Positions 12,181 to 24,726 of a stretch of 64,000 bases of DNA are shown here, piece after piece. The notes beneath the pieces were generated by a model. The model saw only the letters and a program-made list of their open reading frames with translations, had not been told where the DNA came from and ran no database searches. The stretch spans positions 115,521-179,520 of the forward strand of contig JAGPYM010000050.1 in NCBI GenBank assembly GCA_020736575.1. Direction: 5' to 3'. How positions within the stretch are numbered: position 1 is the stretch's first letter; each line of letters starts with the position of its first letter. The stretch comes from Thelonectria olida. Lineage: Eukaryota; Ascomycota; Sordariomycetes; Hypocreales; Nectriaceae. A program made the translations under genes and the position numbers.

Positions 12181-13943
12181 CTACTTGACCTTAAGAGCGC
12201 CATTTGGAGTATCATTAAGAGATGCCTTGTGAAAGTAGCGCGGCTTGATGTTGCGAGCATAGAACATGTCAAGCTCTGCCACTGTACGGTTCTTTGTCTC
12301 GGGGAGCCAGAGCCAACAGCCTGCGAAACCAACTAAAGTGGTGAAACCAAAGATAAACCCGACCTTGCCACCCAAATTGCCTGCATCGGGGTTGAACATA
12401 TATGGAAAGACAAAGCCGACTAGCCACTGGACCGTTACAAGAACAATATTGGCAAGTCCCTGGGTGCGCGATCGTAGGCGCCAGGACGGAATTTCTGCCA
12501 CTACTGTCCAGGCTACAGTCCCGAGTGTAAACTGATAAACAAATCCCTGTTTAAACATGAATAATTAGTAATGGACAAGAAGATGAAGGTGAACTGAGGT
12601 GTCTAATGCTCGTTCGTACTTACCCAGAAGAACATAAAGGCGATAGTTACCAGGTACGTTTCCCTATGACCCGGAAGGGAAAAGCCACCAATGATGAATA
12701 GTGTACAAGCGCAGATCAATTGACCCCAAACAATCATCGGCCGACGACCGATGGTGTTCAGAACTGGCCAAGACAGAATGTTCGCAACAAACATGCTGCA
12801 GTTATTGAGCATCCCGAGCAAAAAGGACATCTTGGCACTAAAGCCCGCAAGTTGGTAGTAGTAGGACTGATAGCCTAGGACGAATATCAAACCTGAGAGA
12901 TACTGACAGCCGTAGATGAACATGCAAATGAGAGTGCGTTGACGGTCCACTGAGGAGAAGCACTCGGCATATGTAACTGATTCTGTAGCATCGCGGAACT
13001 CCTGCTCTTCCTTCACCGTTTTCTGAATCAGAGCCATAATGTCATCCTTGTCTATTGACGAGTCTGAACGATGGAGGCGCCTGAGAGAGTCTTTCGCGGC
13101 GTCGATGCGGCCGGAGCGTACCAACCAAACAGGAGATTCGGGCCATACCCACGCCGTCAACAAGACAAGCGCGGGGATGATCCATTGGCAGGCAAATGGG
13201 ATTATGTAGGCATCCGGATCATTTTGAGGCCCCAGGCAATAGATGATGCCTGTAAAGACCAGGACTCCTGAAAATTGAATGATGTTGGTCATGGCGGTGA
13301 GCCAACCACGAAGTTTGAGGGGTGCTACTTCGGAGGCATATAGCGGACCGATTACAAGCCATGCGCCGATAGACAAGCCGTTAACGGCCTTGCCGACCGT
13401 AAGAATAGTAAGTGAACCATCTCGAGTTGAAACGTATTGGATCGCGACCCCGACAATCGAGACTGCGCAAGATAGAACGTTGGTATACCGCCGCCCGATG
13501 CGATCAGCGAGCCACCCGGTTACTGCAGCACCAATGATGGCTCCAAGTTGGGAGACACCCCCATACAGGCTCTGCCAGGTCGCTGGAATGATATATGTCG
13601 CTGCCTCTCCTTCGCCAAAGAGCTCACCGTAGTCTTCGCTGTGGTCGGGTGTTCAGTCTCGCAATCACTGGAGAAGAGGACACGAGGTTGAGACTTACCG
13701 GAACCTAGGTATGGCGAGGAGGTTGCCGGCAATGATCCCGTCGATGCCGTATCCAAAGACTATAAGCTGTCCGTATAAGACCCAAAGCGTGCTTCGCCAG
13801 AATATTCGAACTGTTTGGAAGAAGCCTAGGCTTTTCTCATACTCCACTTGTCGAGCAGCCGCTTGGTTTCGCCGTTCGTCGCCGTCTATGGGCTGTTGTT
13901 CGACATGTTCTGCAAGGCGTTCGGACTTGGCGCAATCATCCAT
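12181..13943 (-). CDS. MFS sugar-type transporter, 3 exons
   Basis: Twelve-helix major facilitator of the sugar porter family, plasma membrane. Exons on the minus strand are 13943-13699, 13638-12624 and 12546-12181, giving 541 residues. Family motifs are present: DRIGRR after helix 2, PESPVWLVRSGR in the central loop, EIPSWRLRSR after helix 7 and PETKNRTVAELD at the end of helix 12. The PESP and PETK style resembles fungal alpha-glucoside/maltose-type permeases, but related members carry quinate and other compounds. The N-terminus is a hydrophilic cytosolic leader of about 45 residues. Intron lengths are 60 and 77 bp. It shares its promoter with the first BVMO, so import of the cluster substrate is a reasonable guess; the substrate cannot be read from the sequence. 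Confidence 0.9.
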
Positions 13944-14551
13944 GCTTGCACGACGCGAGAAGACGAAACTTGGAGTTTTTGGGTGGTGAATTGAATTGTA
14001 GTTCGATGTGCTGTGGGAAATGCGCTCTCCCGGAGCTCGTATTCAGAACAATGGCTGCTGTTAAATAAGACGTTTCATCGGCTGCACTGCTTCCACAGTT
14101 TGACTTGTGTGAGGTCTGGTTCTCTGCTCGCTGACGCGAACGAAAGTCATTAGCCTGGTGTCAGCCAGTCAGTTGATGCAGAGTTCCGGAAAGGCTTCGA
14201 GGGGACGTGCCTTGGGGCGGGGGGCGGGGGCGGTCACACCCTCACCTCCGTAGTCTCGACCTTGAGCGGCTTGAAGCTCGCTGACATCGTCGACGGAGTC
14301 AGCTAAGACCATAGCGTCGCACTAAGAACTGGGGAAGATGTGGAGAGATCTGGCGTCGTGATCAAGTGCGGGGAAGATGTCTCTTCTGGGCCTCCAGATT
14401 CCCCAAGCCTTGAACGATGGTACACATCCCCGAGCGGCCGTGCCATAGATAACAGTCAAAGCTCTCTAACTGACCTAACCTATCGTTCGTCACCGCCAGC
14501 AGCCTCTACCTACGCACTCTCATCAACAACAGCATCGTTCTTCAAACCACA
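13944..14551. promoter_or_regulatory. Divergent promoter of MFS transporter and BVMO 1
   Basis: This 608-bp stretch lies between two outward-facing starts. It contains a G-rich tract at about 14214-14232 and CTGACTC on the minus strand at 14296-14302. GCTCGCTGAC occurs twice (about 14126 and 14276). No gene is seen. Confidence 0.4.
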
Positions 14552-16644
14552 ATGAGTCCCCATAAGGAACCGGCACATGACGACTACACATACACCTTTG
14601 ACAACCGGGTGGGTGGGACACCTATCGAGACAGGTCATGATGTGCCTTACTTAGTCTCGGAGCATTTGCTCTGGGCGCCCCGGAAGATGAGGGTCGCGTC
14701 GATTGGCGCCGGTGCGTCCGGGATAATGTTTTGCTATAAGAAGGAAAAGGACTTTGGCGACTCTATCGACTTGGTGGTTTACGACCGTACGTATCTCAAA
14801 ATTCCCTTAAGAGAACCCTGGGGTTTGACTGTGTTGTATAGGATATCCCAAGTGTGGTGGCGTCTGGCACGCTAACAAGTACCCCGGTTGCCGGTGCGAC
14901 GTACCATCCGCAGCGTATCAGTTCTCTTTCGCGCCCAAACCCGACTGGTCTCGATACTACTCACCTGCCGTTGAGATCCAAGCCTACTACGAGGAATTTG
15001 CTCGTGAGAACGGTTACCTGGACCGCTACATTAAGCTCTCCCATGAAGTCAATGGAGCCACCTGGGATGAGGCGACAAGTCAATGGACGCTTTTGATAAC
15101 GCAGACGACCGAATCAGGCGAAAAGAGAGTCTTTGAAGACCGTGTCGACTTTCTTATAGCCAATATTGGCGTCCTGAATACGTGGAAGTGGCCTGACATC
15201 CCTGGCCGAGAGGCATTTCGTGGGCGCATGACCCATTCTGCCGACTACGACACCAGCTTGGACCTTAATGGAAAAACCGTCATTGTGATTGGGTCTGGTG
15301 CCTCTTCTATTCAGATTATCCCTGCCATCCAACAGACCGCAAAGAAAGTCATCTCTTTCTACCGCACGCCGCAGTGGATCAGTCCTGGCCTCTCCCTAGA
15401 GGGCTACACCGACGAACAGGGCCGCAACTTTGACTGTACGTGTAATTCCCTTATCCTGACCACTAAAACGATGAAGTGTTACTGACTGGGCCTACGAAGA
15501 TACCGAAGAGCAAAAGAGGCAGTTTAAAGATGACCCTGCGTTCTATTTGAACCAGCGCAAAGCAATCGAGAACAAGATAAATTCCAGCTTCCGGGCCAAT
15601 ATTGCCGATCATCCACTCCAGAAGCTAACTCGAGAGGTAATCTAAGCTATCCCTCAGATGAAATTTTAGTGCTCTATTGTCTTACTTAACGTATCAATAC
15701 TGACAAAACTCGTTGCAAAATCAGGCCGTTTCCAAGCAGATGGCCATAGCCCTGAACCACGATGAGGCGCTCATGACGCGCCTGATTCCGTCCTTCCCTG
15801 TTGGCTGCCGTCGTCTGGGTCCCGCTGAGGGCTTCCTTGAAGCGTTCCTCAAGGATAACATCGAACTTGCTAATGGCGAGATTGCCACCTTTACCAAGGA
15901 TGGCTTACGTACGGACACTGGCATCGACTATTCGGCCGATGTGATTATTTGCGCAACTGGCTTCGACGTCAACTTTCGACCGTACTTCCCTATCATAGGG
16001 CGCGGCGGCCTTAAGCTTAATGATGCATGGAAGGACGATCCATCGGCATATTTGGCCGTGGCTGCCAGTGGTTTCCCCAACTTCATGAGTGAGTTCACCA
16101 AATGACAATACGCAGCTGCAGCAGATCTAATGTGATATTAGTTGGCTCCCTTGGCCCTAACTGCCCTGCAGGGCATGGATCCTTTGTGACAGTACTTGAA
16201 GCGGCGCAAAACTATGTCTGCAAGGTTATCCGTAAGATGCAAACAGAAAACATCAGGTCCATGGACGTGAAGCCGGAGGCAGTGGCCGAGTACAACACCC
16301 ATGTTCACGAATGGTTGAAGAGAAGGTAACTGTTCATTGGATGCTCCACGGAGCTGCGAGTTTCGTATTGCTAACTTTTAAATAGCGTCTGGGCTGCCGG
16401 TTGTAGGTCTTGGTATAATCAAGGCAAACCAAACGGCAAGGTAACTGCGCAGTATCCCGGCTCTTTAGTTCACTGGCGTTTGATGCTTGAACACCCGCGG
16501 TTTGAAGATTACAACATCTCTTACCGCAGCCGGAACAGATTTGAGTTCATGGGCAACGGGTTCACCGAGCTCGAAATTAGTGGCAAGGACTTGGCCTGGT
16601 ACCTAGAACCAGAATATATCAACAAGCCGCTCTTCGACCATTAG
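14552..16644 (+). CDS. Baeyer-Villiger-type flavin monooxygenase (BVMO 1), 6 exons
   Basis: FAD- and NADPH-dependent monooxygenase predicted to insert oxygen next to a ketone, making an ester or lactone. Exons are 14552-14786, 14842-15435, 15500-15636, 15725-16088, 16142-16325 and 16386-16644; the sum is 590 residues with every phase consistent. The FAD fold is IGAGASG (residues 51-57), then GGVWHANKYPGCRCDVPS. The NADPH fold is VIGSGASSIQ (about 230). The BVMO fingerprint is present as FRGRMTHSADYD (about 203-214); the fingerprint Trp position is Tyr. ATGFD and LGPNCPAGHGS are typical of the fungal class. The C-terminal part (WYNQGKPNGKV, FMGNG) matches steroid/cyclic-ketone-type fungal BVMOs. 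No targeting signal. The 590-residue size is normal. Substrate unknown. Confidence 0.92.
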
Positions 16645-16777
16645 TCGTAATGCAATTGTTGTAACTAGTCATGGGAGGTATCAAGGAGGACATGGAAGCT
16701 TGTAAGGGCCAACGACAGTATGTCTAGATGGATTTCTAAGTGTTGACTTCATGTTTCTTGACGCAGTTATACAATCT

Positions 16778-18868
16778 TTAAAAGACCGGGGTTTCTGAAG
16801 ATCTTGAAGAGGGCCGTAGGTTCTTATGCCGTGCCTTGAGTGCCTTGATAGACTTCCATTGTGGATAAATATCGAAGAACTCCTCACTGAGATTCCAATT
16901 CTTCAAGTCCAAAATTGCTGCTTCAAGGCGGTTGAGATCTTGCCGTCCAGTTTGCTCTAGTGTGTGAATGTCCACCGTCATGTGCCGAACTATATCTAGT
17001 GAGACATCGTAGGGACCGGTCTCGTCAGAAAGTGACATGTGAATAAGTTCTTCTCGCATCTCCGGCCTTCGAGTATCGTTAGCAATACCGCTATTTCTAC
17101 CGACCATCGAACATTTTCTTGATTTCATACCATGGGACTAGATCTGCAGCAAGTGGATGCGGTACCGTTAGCTGTAGTGGGGTGGGCCGCAACCAGCTGG
17201 GTACACTTTCGTAGGCTGAATCATCTTGAATCACTTGCCACTAAGAGAGCAAGTCAGTGTTAGCACAAAGGGAAATAGATACCGGTATCATTGTAGAATC
17301 AGTTGAGATGATGTCAAAAAGCCATGACTTACCCTGAGCAGGAGATACATGACCCAGTACGCAGCCAAGAATTCTGAAGTTCTCCTCGCCTGTCTCACAG
17401 GAGCCAATAATGACTTTAAATCAACTGACAGCGTGTTTTTTGGGTTATCAAATAGGAAGTCGGAAAGAGTTGGGGGTCCTATGGTTGATATGTTTGCGCG
17501 GGCACGGTCGAGAATGATGTGAACCTCTTTGTCCCTAGGTAGCGGTGGGACTAGAAGCAATGGAAGGGCCTGTGATTGCTTCACGGCCATTAAGGGCATA
17601 GACATGGACACAGGGCTGGGTGGGGGTATCCATTGCTCCATGTAGGTTCCTAGGAGGTCGAGTATGTTTTCGAGAGAGTGCGCAGATGTCGATGTCGTAT
17701 CGCGCCGAGATGTAACGTTGCTGGGTGGCCTAGCACCCCTTGCAGCCGAGAGTAAGGGTGGGTTTTGGCTTTGCGCATTTGATGATGATGTTTCCGCTTG
17801 GTTGGGAGGGTGATCAGCTTGACTGCTCCAGGCGTTTGCATCCAGGAAATTTTCCAGCTCTCGAATGGCATTACGGCACTGTGACAGAGGGGCTAGCATT
17901 GTATTCTTGGTCGATTCTGGTCCGTGCAGATTTGTAGTGGTCGGTTGATTGGCGTGGACGTCTTGGGACGGTAGACTAGGCATTGTGTCGTCCAATTGCT
18001 GGTAGGCGTGGGCCCAGTCGATCGGAGGGACGCCGTCAGAGTCCACAAGAAGGCCGTGATTGCCAGCTCGTTGAGCTTGATCGTGCAATGTATGGGGATT
18101 GGGGATTAACTGGGAGCTTTCGATTGTGATGGGAAGAGATTGTTGTAGTTGCATCATGGTATCAGACGTGTCCTCTGGTGGCGTAACATCACTCCTATTC
18201 TCGTGAGGGAGGATTGTAGGGTTATTTGAAGCCAGAGAAACGTCACACAACACTGGAGCAACCTCATTCTTTTCTTCTGGATCAGGGGTGATGTCCATGA
18301 GAGGAAGCTCTGTCTGTTCAGGCTGCTGGGTTGTTCTACAGTCAAGATCATTCGGACACAGCTCGTTCATGACATGCTGGGGAGCGATACTTTCAGGGTC
18401 GGAGGCGCGAGCGTTGGGGTATGGTGATTGCGAGTCCCAGGCTGCACTTAGAGCCGAATGTTGCCTCAGTAACCGCTGACGGCGTAAGAGATCTTCCATT
18501 TCATCCCAGAGGCCGTAGAGATGCTTGAGCTACGGATGGTTAGCATCGTCAAGTTAGAATGGGTTGGATCCGTGCAGTACCTCATCATAGAGGCGTGCAT
18601 TGTGGGCGGTGAGTTGGGCCAATTCGGACTGGCCACCAGACTTCAGCACGCGAAGCTGAGCCTCGAGCTCTTCAATGTAAAGCTTCTGGCGTTTCCTGTG
18701 CTGCCTCTGTGCGACTCGATCGGTGAAGCGCTTGCGCTCCCGTCGCTTCTCGGTCTCGTCGACGGCCCCTTTTCCGGCTTTCGATTGTGTCTCGGAGTCC
18801 ATGGCAAGTTCCCCGCCAGGCAATTGAGAGTCGTCGCTCGACACTCGGGACGCAGCGTCTTGGTTCAT
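16778..18868 (-). CDS. bZIP transcription factor with DUF3425-like C-terminus, 4 exons
   Basis: DNA-binding regulator, nuclear. Exons on the minus strand are 18868-18581, 18529-17333, 17240-17105 and 17052-16778, giving 631 residues. The basic region is RKRFTDRVAQRQHRKR (about residues 44-59), followed by a short Leu zipper starting at IEELEAQL. A long low-complexity linker rich in Gln, Ser and Pro leads to a C-terminal block with SWLRPTPLQLTVPHP and LKNWNLSEEFFDIYPQW, typical of the domain found behind fungal bZIPs (DUF3425). The last intron (17053-17104, donor GTCGGT) is the least certain; without it the frame stops after MFDGR, while the rest of the domain lies open in another frame, so a splice is needed. 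It converges on BVMO 1 with 133 bp between stops. A TGACTC hexamer lies 317 bp upstream of its start, consistent with autoregulation. It is the natural candidate for binding TGACTC sites in the cluster. Confidence 0.85.
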
Positions 18869-19628
18869 GCTGGGCAGACGAGCAGACAGGCAGTCTCAAT
18901 GGGCTAATTATTGTTACGATGTCACGACGGCAATTGGGGATACGTATGAGGAGCTGTTTCTGCCGGGGTCTACGAGACAATGCCTTTGAATGCAAACTCG
19001 GCCCAAACCTGGGGAGGGGAATCGGCCTTGTTTTATGGCCACGAGCAGCGGGGAAGCCGACTTATCCCATATCCCCGCCCAGGCGGGCTAGCCTTTATTG
19101 GGAAATGTCTGGGGTAACTTGCCCCCTCCCCCAGACTTAGTCACGCTCGAATGCCTCGGGGCAACCAAGATAGCGCTAGTACTATGACTCGTTCGCGGAA
19201 CGTGGGAAATAGGTATGCCATGGACCACTCCAAGTTCCTGAGAAGGACGGACCACTTTGACCAAGGCCGCTGCGAATCTCTCGATATTGATTGGCTAGAA
19301 ACGACTGCGAGTAAGCATTTTTAAGCAACTTGGCAATGCCGGGCCGTTATTTTAAGTAGGGGCAGAGCTATTTAATAATAATATTTACTAATATTATTAA
19401 TAATTAGTTTATTATAAAAATACACTTTAAAAGCTTTTACTTTTTAAACTATTACTATATATTATAATATTATTAAAAAGTAAATAGAGTCTTTTATTTG
19501 TAAATTTATACAATATAATATTCCTTTATACATACTCTCTTTAAGGTCCTATAATAACTCTAGACAAACCCGTGCCACACATAGTTTATGCACCTCCGTA
19601 GCGTCTAGGCCATGTTCCGAATCCTCCA
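18869..19628. other. bZIP upstream region with a small AT-rich scrap
   Basis: Holds the bZIP promoter and the 3' flank of the next gene. A TGACTC (ATGACTCG) lies at 19185-19190. About 19365-19545 is nearly pure A/T and looks like a decayed repeat scrap. No gene is recognised. Confidence 0.5.
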
Positions 19629-21316
19629 TCATGTACCCAGGGCACAGGCGCCAAAGCTGTGTGCTTCTCGAGCAGCCCCGGGTGGATGGTCAAATGTGTG
19701 TTTGAGTTTCATGTCCGTTGTATTCCACATTTCGTCGAAGTCACTCAAAAGTCGCTTCTTCTCAAGCCACTCAACATCCTCCACAAGAGCACAGCTTTGG
19801 GCAGCGTCGTCCCTTGGAGTTTCTGCCATGTTGAAAGCTGCGCTCGCCCCTTCAGCCACCTCGTAGGTAAGCGGTGGAGGTGGACTTGACCTCGTATGGT
19901 GTTCAGCGGCACATTCAGTCCACAGAGTGCAGCTAGCGTCGAAGCAAGTCTCAAGCAGTGCCTGGCTTTCCCAGAGCAGACGTTGGTAGTCCAGCGGCCA
20001 TGTCTTCAGTGATAACAGGGCTCCTGCTGTAACTGTTATAGCTCGCAAAACCTCCACCCCGGCCCCGAAGCTGGGTCCAGTGCTTCCTGTTCTGTCAAGC
20101 AATTGTTTACTTGTCGCTAGTACTTCTCTAGCTATTTGTGCGATCCTCTCATCCCTCAGGCGATACCACATACTCCTGGTGCTGCCGTGGCCATAGTTGT
20201 CATTTTGCTTCTCTATTCTTCGATAGAGAGCAATCATGATCCGGAAGAAGACCATGTCCAACCGAACCCGCGTGGCCAGCAAGCCAATATGTTGTCCATC
20301 GTCGTTGATATAACTACCTGCACTATAAAAGCGTGTATCCTGTCTGAATTGGACGAATCTTTGTACAGTAGCTTCAATTTTCCAAAAGTCGTCGTCGTGA
20401 TTTATCTGACCTAAACTTGATGGTGGCGGCATACTAGGTGTCTTCCTTGGTCGATCACGCGCGTACCGAGCGACAAGCTCACACAAGGCTGCTCGCTCAA
20501 TAAAGCACGAGGCTCGTTGCATGCAGTTCCAGTATTCAGAAACATGAAAGCCCGATTTTCGGGATGGCCCGAGGTCGAAGTCTTCCAACAGAAGCGGCTG
20601 CATGGAGCGCGGATCGATTCCGAAGCGCGATGGATAGAAGGGCGCAGGCTCCTCGAGTGAGTGCCGTAGGAAATGTAACTGTTCCATGATGAACCCAGAC
20701 CACCACAGGCGCTTCCAAAGTCGACTTCTACTTTGTGCGCACCCCTCAGAGTTCTGGCCGGCCGGACTCGGCGACATCTTGTGGAGGTTCTTGATGGCGA
20801 GCCGCAGCCACTGCGATTGCTTCCTACCCATGGCGCGTGTGCTGATTTGCGACAACGCAAATACCATGATGAGAAGCGCCTGGGTTTCTTCAAAAGGGTC
20901 CCTTTCCACCGAGGATCCCAGACAAGCCTGTTTGCCTTATCAACCCCTCCGCCTCGCACATGCCCATGTCCAGTGTTACTTACCTCGAAGCCATGAACAC
21001 TGCTTTCAAACCCTTCCTGGCGATTCTGAAGGCCACAGCGGCTCAAAATGCCGTCTCCTAACCATGGCGCTGCTGCCGCCATCAAGGCATAGTGCAGCAG
21101 ACTGTCGTTTGAAAACGGAGCTCTGCTGTCCTCTACTGAACAACACAAGGAGGAGCAATCGAGCACAGGGACCTCAAAGTATATGTGCTCACTGTAAATG
21201 GCAGCACAGGCGAGACCAAGGTCAACTCCGAGGCTGTTTTTCATGGTAACTGGCGTCCGCGGTACAATCGTCGTGGCTGCATTATAATCGTAGGGTTGGT
21301 CCGGCCGGGGAATCAT
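19629..21316 (-). CDS. Fungal-specific transcription factor domain protein lacking a visible zinc cluster, 2 exons
   Basis: Predicted regulator with the middle homology region of fungal zinc-cluster factors. Exons on the minus strand are 21316-20984 and 20927-19629, giving 543 residues; intron 56 bp, in phase. Family marks include ERDPFEETQALLIM (about residue 118), AIKNLHKM and LWKRLWWSGFIMEQLH. Regulators of this class usually start with a Zn2Cys6 cluster; here the frame begins at ATG 21316 and I find no six-Cys pattern within 330 bases upstream in any frame, and an in-frame stop precedes the start. It may be a factor without its own DNA-binding domain, or an upstream exon has been lost. 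It shares a 455-bp divergent promoter with BVMO 2, which suggests a role in that gene's control. Confidence 0.75.
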
Positions 21317-21771
21317 TGGAATATCATTGGGCAGATCGAGTCAAGCATTCAACGCTGCAGAATCCGAGAGACAGCATCGACATCGTTCTGATTGATTAAA
21401 ATAGCTTTGGTTGTCGAGAGTCGCCAGCAAGAAGCACTTGGCGTCCTTGCACAGTCAAGCCTGCCACAGCTGTCGATGGTGCCCATAACCCAACCGAGGC
21501 TGACTCGCCACGCTGACTCGGCTCGCTGACCATCCATGTCGCCCCGGCCCACGCATCCATGCCATGGGTTTCCGCCATGAATGCTGATTGGTATCCATAT
21601 GATTAATCGCCCTTGGAGGATCAACGAGTCTTGGAGCCTTATCACCTCAACTCCTGGCCACTTTAGTTGTCGTCGATTAAATCGACTATCCCATCCATTG
21701 AATCCTAAGTTTTACCATTTTATCGCTCTAGCAGTGCTATTTTGTTTGCTCTCCACATTATCAAGTTGACA
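21317..21771. promoter_or_regulatory. Divergent promoter of transcription factor and BVMO 2 with paired CTGACTC
   Basis: This 455-bp stretch between outward-facing starts carries CTGACTC at 21500-21506 and 21513-21519, a direct pair 13 bp apart, within GCTGACTCGCCACGCTGACT. GAGTCA is also present at 21338-21343. The pair is about 260 bp before BVMO 2 and 190 bp before the factor gene. Confidence 0.5.
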
Positions 21772-24079
21772 ATGATAATCGACGACAGTCACAATCGAGA
21801 GCCTCCCTCACCCAAAACGGTGGAGGTGGTCGCCAACTATGGACGACACCCGCTTCACGACTGCGCTCAGCGGCCGCTGCAGGTTATTGTTATCGGCGCC
21901 GGTCCATCCGGTATAGCCATGCTGATTGAGCTCCTAAAACTTCCCTTTCTGACGATTCGATGTTTCGAGAAGAACCCTGGCGTTGGTGGAACTTGGCTGG
22001 AGACACGATATCCGGGGGCAGCCTGCGACGTCGCCAGTCATGCCTATCAGTATAGCTTCAGTTCCAAGACCGACTGGTCTAGACAGTTTGTGTCCCGATT
22101 GTGTCACTGCCCATCTAGCATATTGTTGACGGCAAATCTAGCTTCGCCCCCGCCGAAGAAATCGGAGAGTATTTCATCTCTGTTGCAAAGAAATACGGAC
22201 TCTACACTCATATCACCTTCAATTCCCAAGTCACGTTTGCCGAGTGGGATGAGTCCGCGGCAAAATGGAAGGTACAGGTTGAGCACAGTAATCAAAGCAC
22301 CGCGACGGAAACCTTGCTGGCCGACGTGCTCATCAACGCGGGTGGCATCTTGAACGATTGGTCTTGGCCAGACATCGATGGATTGCAAAACTTCAAGGGT
22401 TATACGGTGCATACTGCTGCTTGGGTGAGTAATGGCCCTAGTGCATGCAAACTGTCACAGCTCCGCCGTGCCAATAAATTATTCTGGGAGGGAGCTAATT
22501 TACGGGCTTTAGGACTCATCCATTGACCTAAAAGACAAATCAGTGGCTGTCATCGGATCTGGAGCGAGCAGCATCCAGGTTGTGCCCAGCATCCAGCCTT
22601 TGGCGAGGAAGGTTGACGTTTACGTGCGGTCTCCCACTTATATTCTCCCTACCGTTGGGTTCGGAGTCGAGTCTTCCACCTTCAACGAGCCATGTGAGTA
22701 CAGATACCGAACAAGTCGTCATCACACCTGACAAACCTTGGAAGACTCGGAGTCAGAGATGCGCAAGTTTTCTACAGACCCCGTCTACTACAAGGAATTC
22801 CGCAAGCGGATAGAGCAACAGATGAACGAAAACTTTTCCAACAGTAGCAAAACCTCGGAGGAACAAGTCAAAGCACGATTGGTAGGTTGTATGAATTTAC
22901 TCTTGATGCCGCAAGTGACTAAGACTCTTATAGTGGGCCGAGAATATGATGAAAAAGGCTATCGCCTCACCTGAGCTGCAAAGAAAGCTAATCCCTAGGT
23001 TGGTGACGTCTAGTTTTCGCTTGCTTCCCTGCCCATTTTAGTCACTTGACAAACAGTGCTAACTGATGTGTGCATTTAGTTGGGAATTGGGCTGTCGACG
23101 TCTCACTCCTGGATTGCCATACCTCAATGCTGTGCAACAGCCCAATGTCAACGTCATTCGGGACGGTATTAAAAGAATAACGGATGTAGGCATCGAGACT
23201 GAGAATGGTCAAGCCAACGAAGTAGATGTGATCATCTGTGCCACCGGTTTCATCACATCATTCTCCTCACGTTTCAACATCGTGGGACGCTACGGTCGCA
23301 CCTTGAAGGACATGTGGAGGAACCGTGGTGCCGAGGCCTATCTGGGAACAGCCATTGCGGGCCTACCCAATTATTATAGTACGTGCCATACGGCCTCGTT
23401 CGGTCACAGAATTCCACATTGACTAAACCAGCTCTTTTGGGACCGAACTGTCCCATCGCAAACGGCTCACTAGTGCCATGCATTGAGTCAAGGTAATTTT
23501 ACCCACCCCAAGACGCCCTATTCGGCACAAAGGAGACAGATCGACTGCTCACACAATCATAGTGCGAAATACATCTCTCAAGTCATTACAAAGATGCAGC
23601 GGGATCAGATCAAATCCTTAGAGGTAAAACAGGACATGCAGAACTCATTTAACGACTACATCCAAGAAGTCCACAAAGACTTGGTTTGGACGGGTTCTTG
23701 TAACAGCTGGTGTAAGTACCTGCCGTCATGCAATCACATGGCCTGGCTGACATGTTCCAATTAGATCGAGATCGCTCGACAGGGCGTGTAACCGCAGTTT
23801 GGCCGGGCTCTAGCATCCATTTTATGGAGATGGTCGAAACTCCACGATGGGAAGACTTTGAGATCCGATATTTACACGTATGCCCGCCCTTAGCCGTTTG
23901 TTACTGACGAGAAGCACTGATTTTCCCAACAGTCTAAGCCTTTCATGTTTCTAGGTAACGGTATTTCTCAACGCGAGACAAGAGGGGAAGATTTGGCTTT
24001 CTGTAAGTGAATGTCTTTACAAGCTTGTTGGCAGCACTGACATGATTACAACAAAGACTTGGATCAGATGGATAAATAA
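21772..24079 (+). CDS. Baeyer-Villiger-type flavin monooxygenase (BVMO 2), 11 exons
   Basis: Second FAD/NADPH monooxygenase of the cluster. Exons are 21772-22085, 22142-22424, 22513-22693, 22745-22881, 22934-22998, 23080-23378, 23432-23492, 23563-23711, 23765-23877, 23933-24002 and 24057-24079; all phases fit and give 564 residues. The FAD fold is IGAGPSG (41-47), then GGTWLETRYPGAACDV. The BVMO fingerprint is complete: FKGYTVHTAAWD (about 188-199). The NADPH fold is VIGSGASSIQ (about 215). GCRRLTPG, ATGF and LLGPNCPIANGS are also class-typical. The first donor is GTTTGT. It has ten introns against five in BVMO 1, and the two differ widely in sequence, so this is not a recent tandem duplication; two BVMOs in one cluster suggest two oxygen insertions or two substrates. 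Confidence 0.92.
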
Positions 24080-24726
24080 GCTATGGAACGAGATATCGTT
24101 TAGACCTCCTATTTTGGAGTCGTAGGCCTTAAATAAACGATTACTGTAAACCTTGCTTATGACTTTGTCTACCCAAACAGAATCTTGACTTCAATGCCCT
24201 TGGTTGACGCACAATTAAGGAGAATTATCGCTCCTATTTCGATATCGAGATCAATGTGGTACTCCACCCTGATGCACAAATAGTGCGGCTAGGTCTGGTG
24301 ACGTGACTGTGGGAAACTCACGAACTTGTTTTTTTGTTGTAATGAGGTCGCTCCGAGGCGAAGCATACTGAGATGCAGCTTCCTACCAATGTGGTCGATG
24401 TGCTTATAAGTTTGTGTTCCATCATAGCTGCCAATCATGCACTGCTCCCGTTTTCCAAGACATGAAATGACAAAATATCGTTTCTTGCAAGCATGGTAGC
24501 AGTAGATCCATATCAAGTAGCCTAAGTGTTTCTGTGAGGCTGAAATCCGCGCTTGCGAGTCAGTAATCTTTCCTGGCAGGCACAAGTATGCCACGTCAGT
24601 GATCCCGAGTCAAGCAACAGAGTCAGCTTTAATTCTCGCCTGACTTTGGTTTCAATGGCCACAGGAATACTTAAGTCCATTAAAACATTAAATTATTGCC
24701 AATTATCCATAACAACTAACCCTAAA
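24080..24726. promoter_or_regulatory. Upstream region of SDR 2 with TGACTC-type motifs
   Basis: On the minus strand TGACTC occurs at 24557-24562, 24607-24612 and 24620-24625; the last two are a direct pair 13 bp apart, about 105 bp before the start codon at 24727. The first and third extend to CTGACTC. No gene is recognised in the rest of the stretch. Confidence 0.45.
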
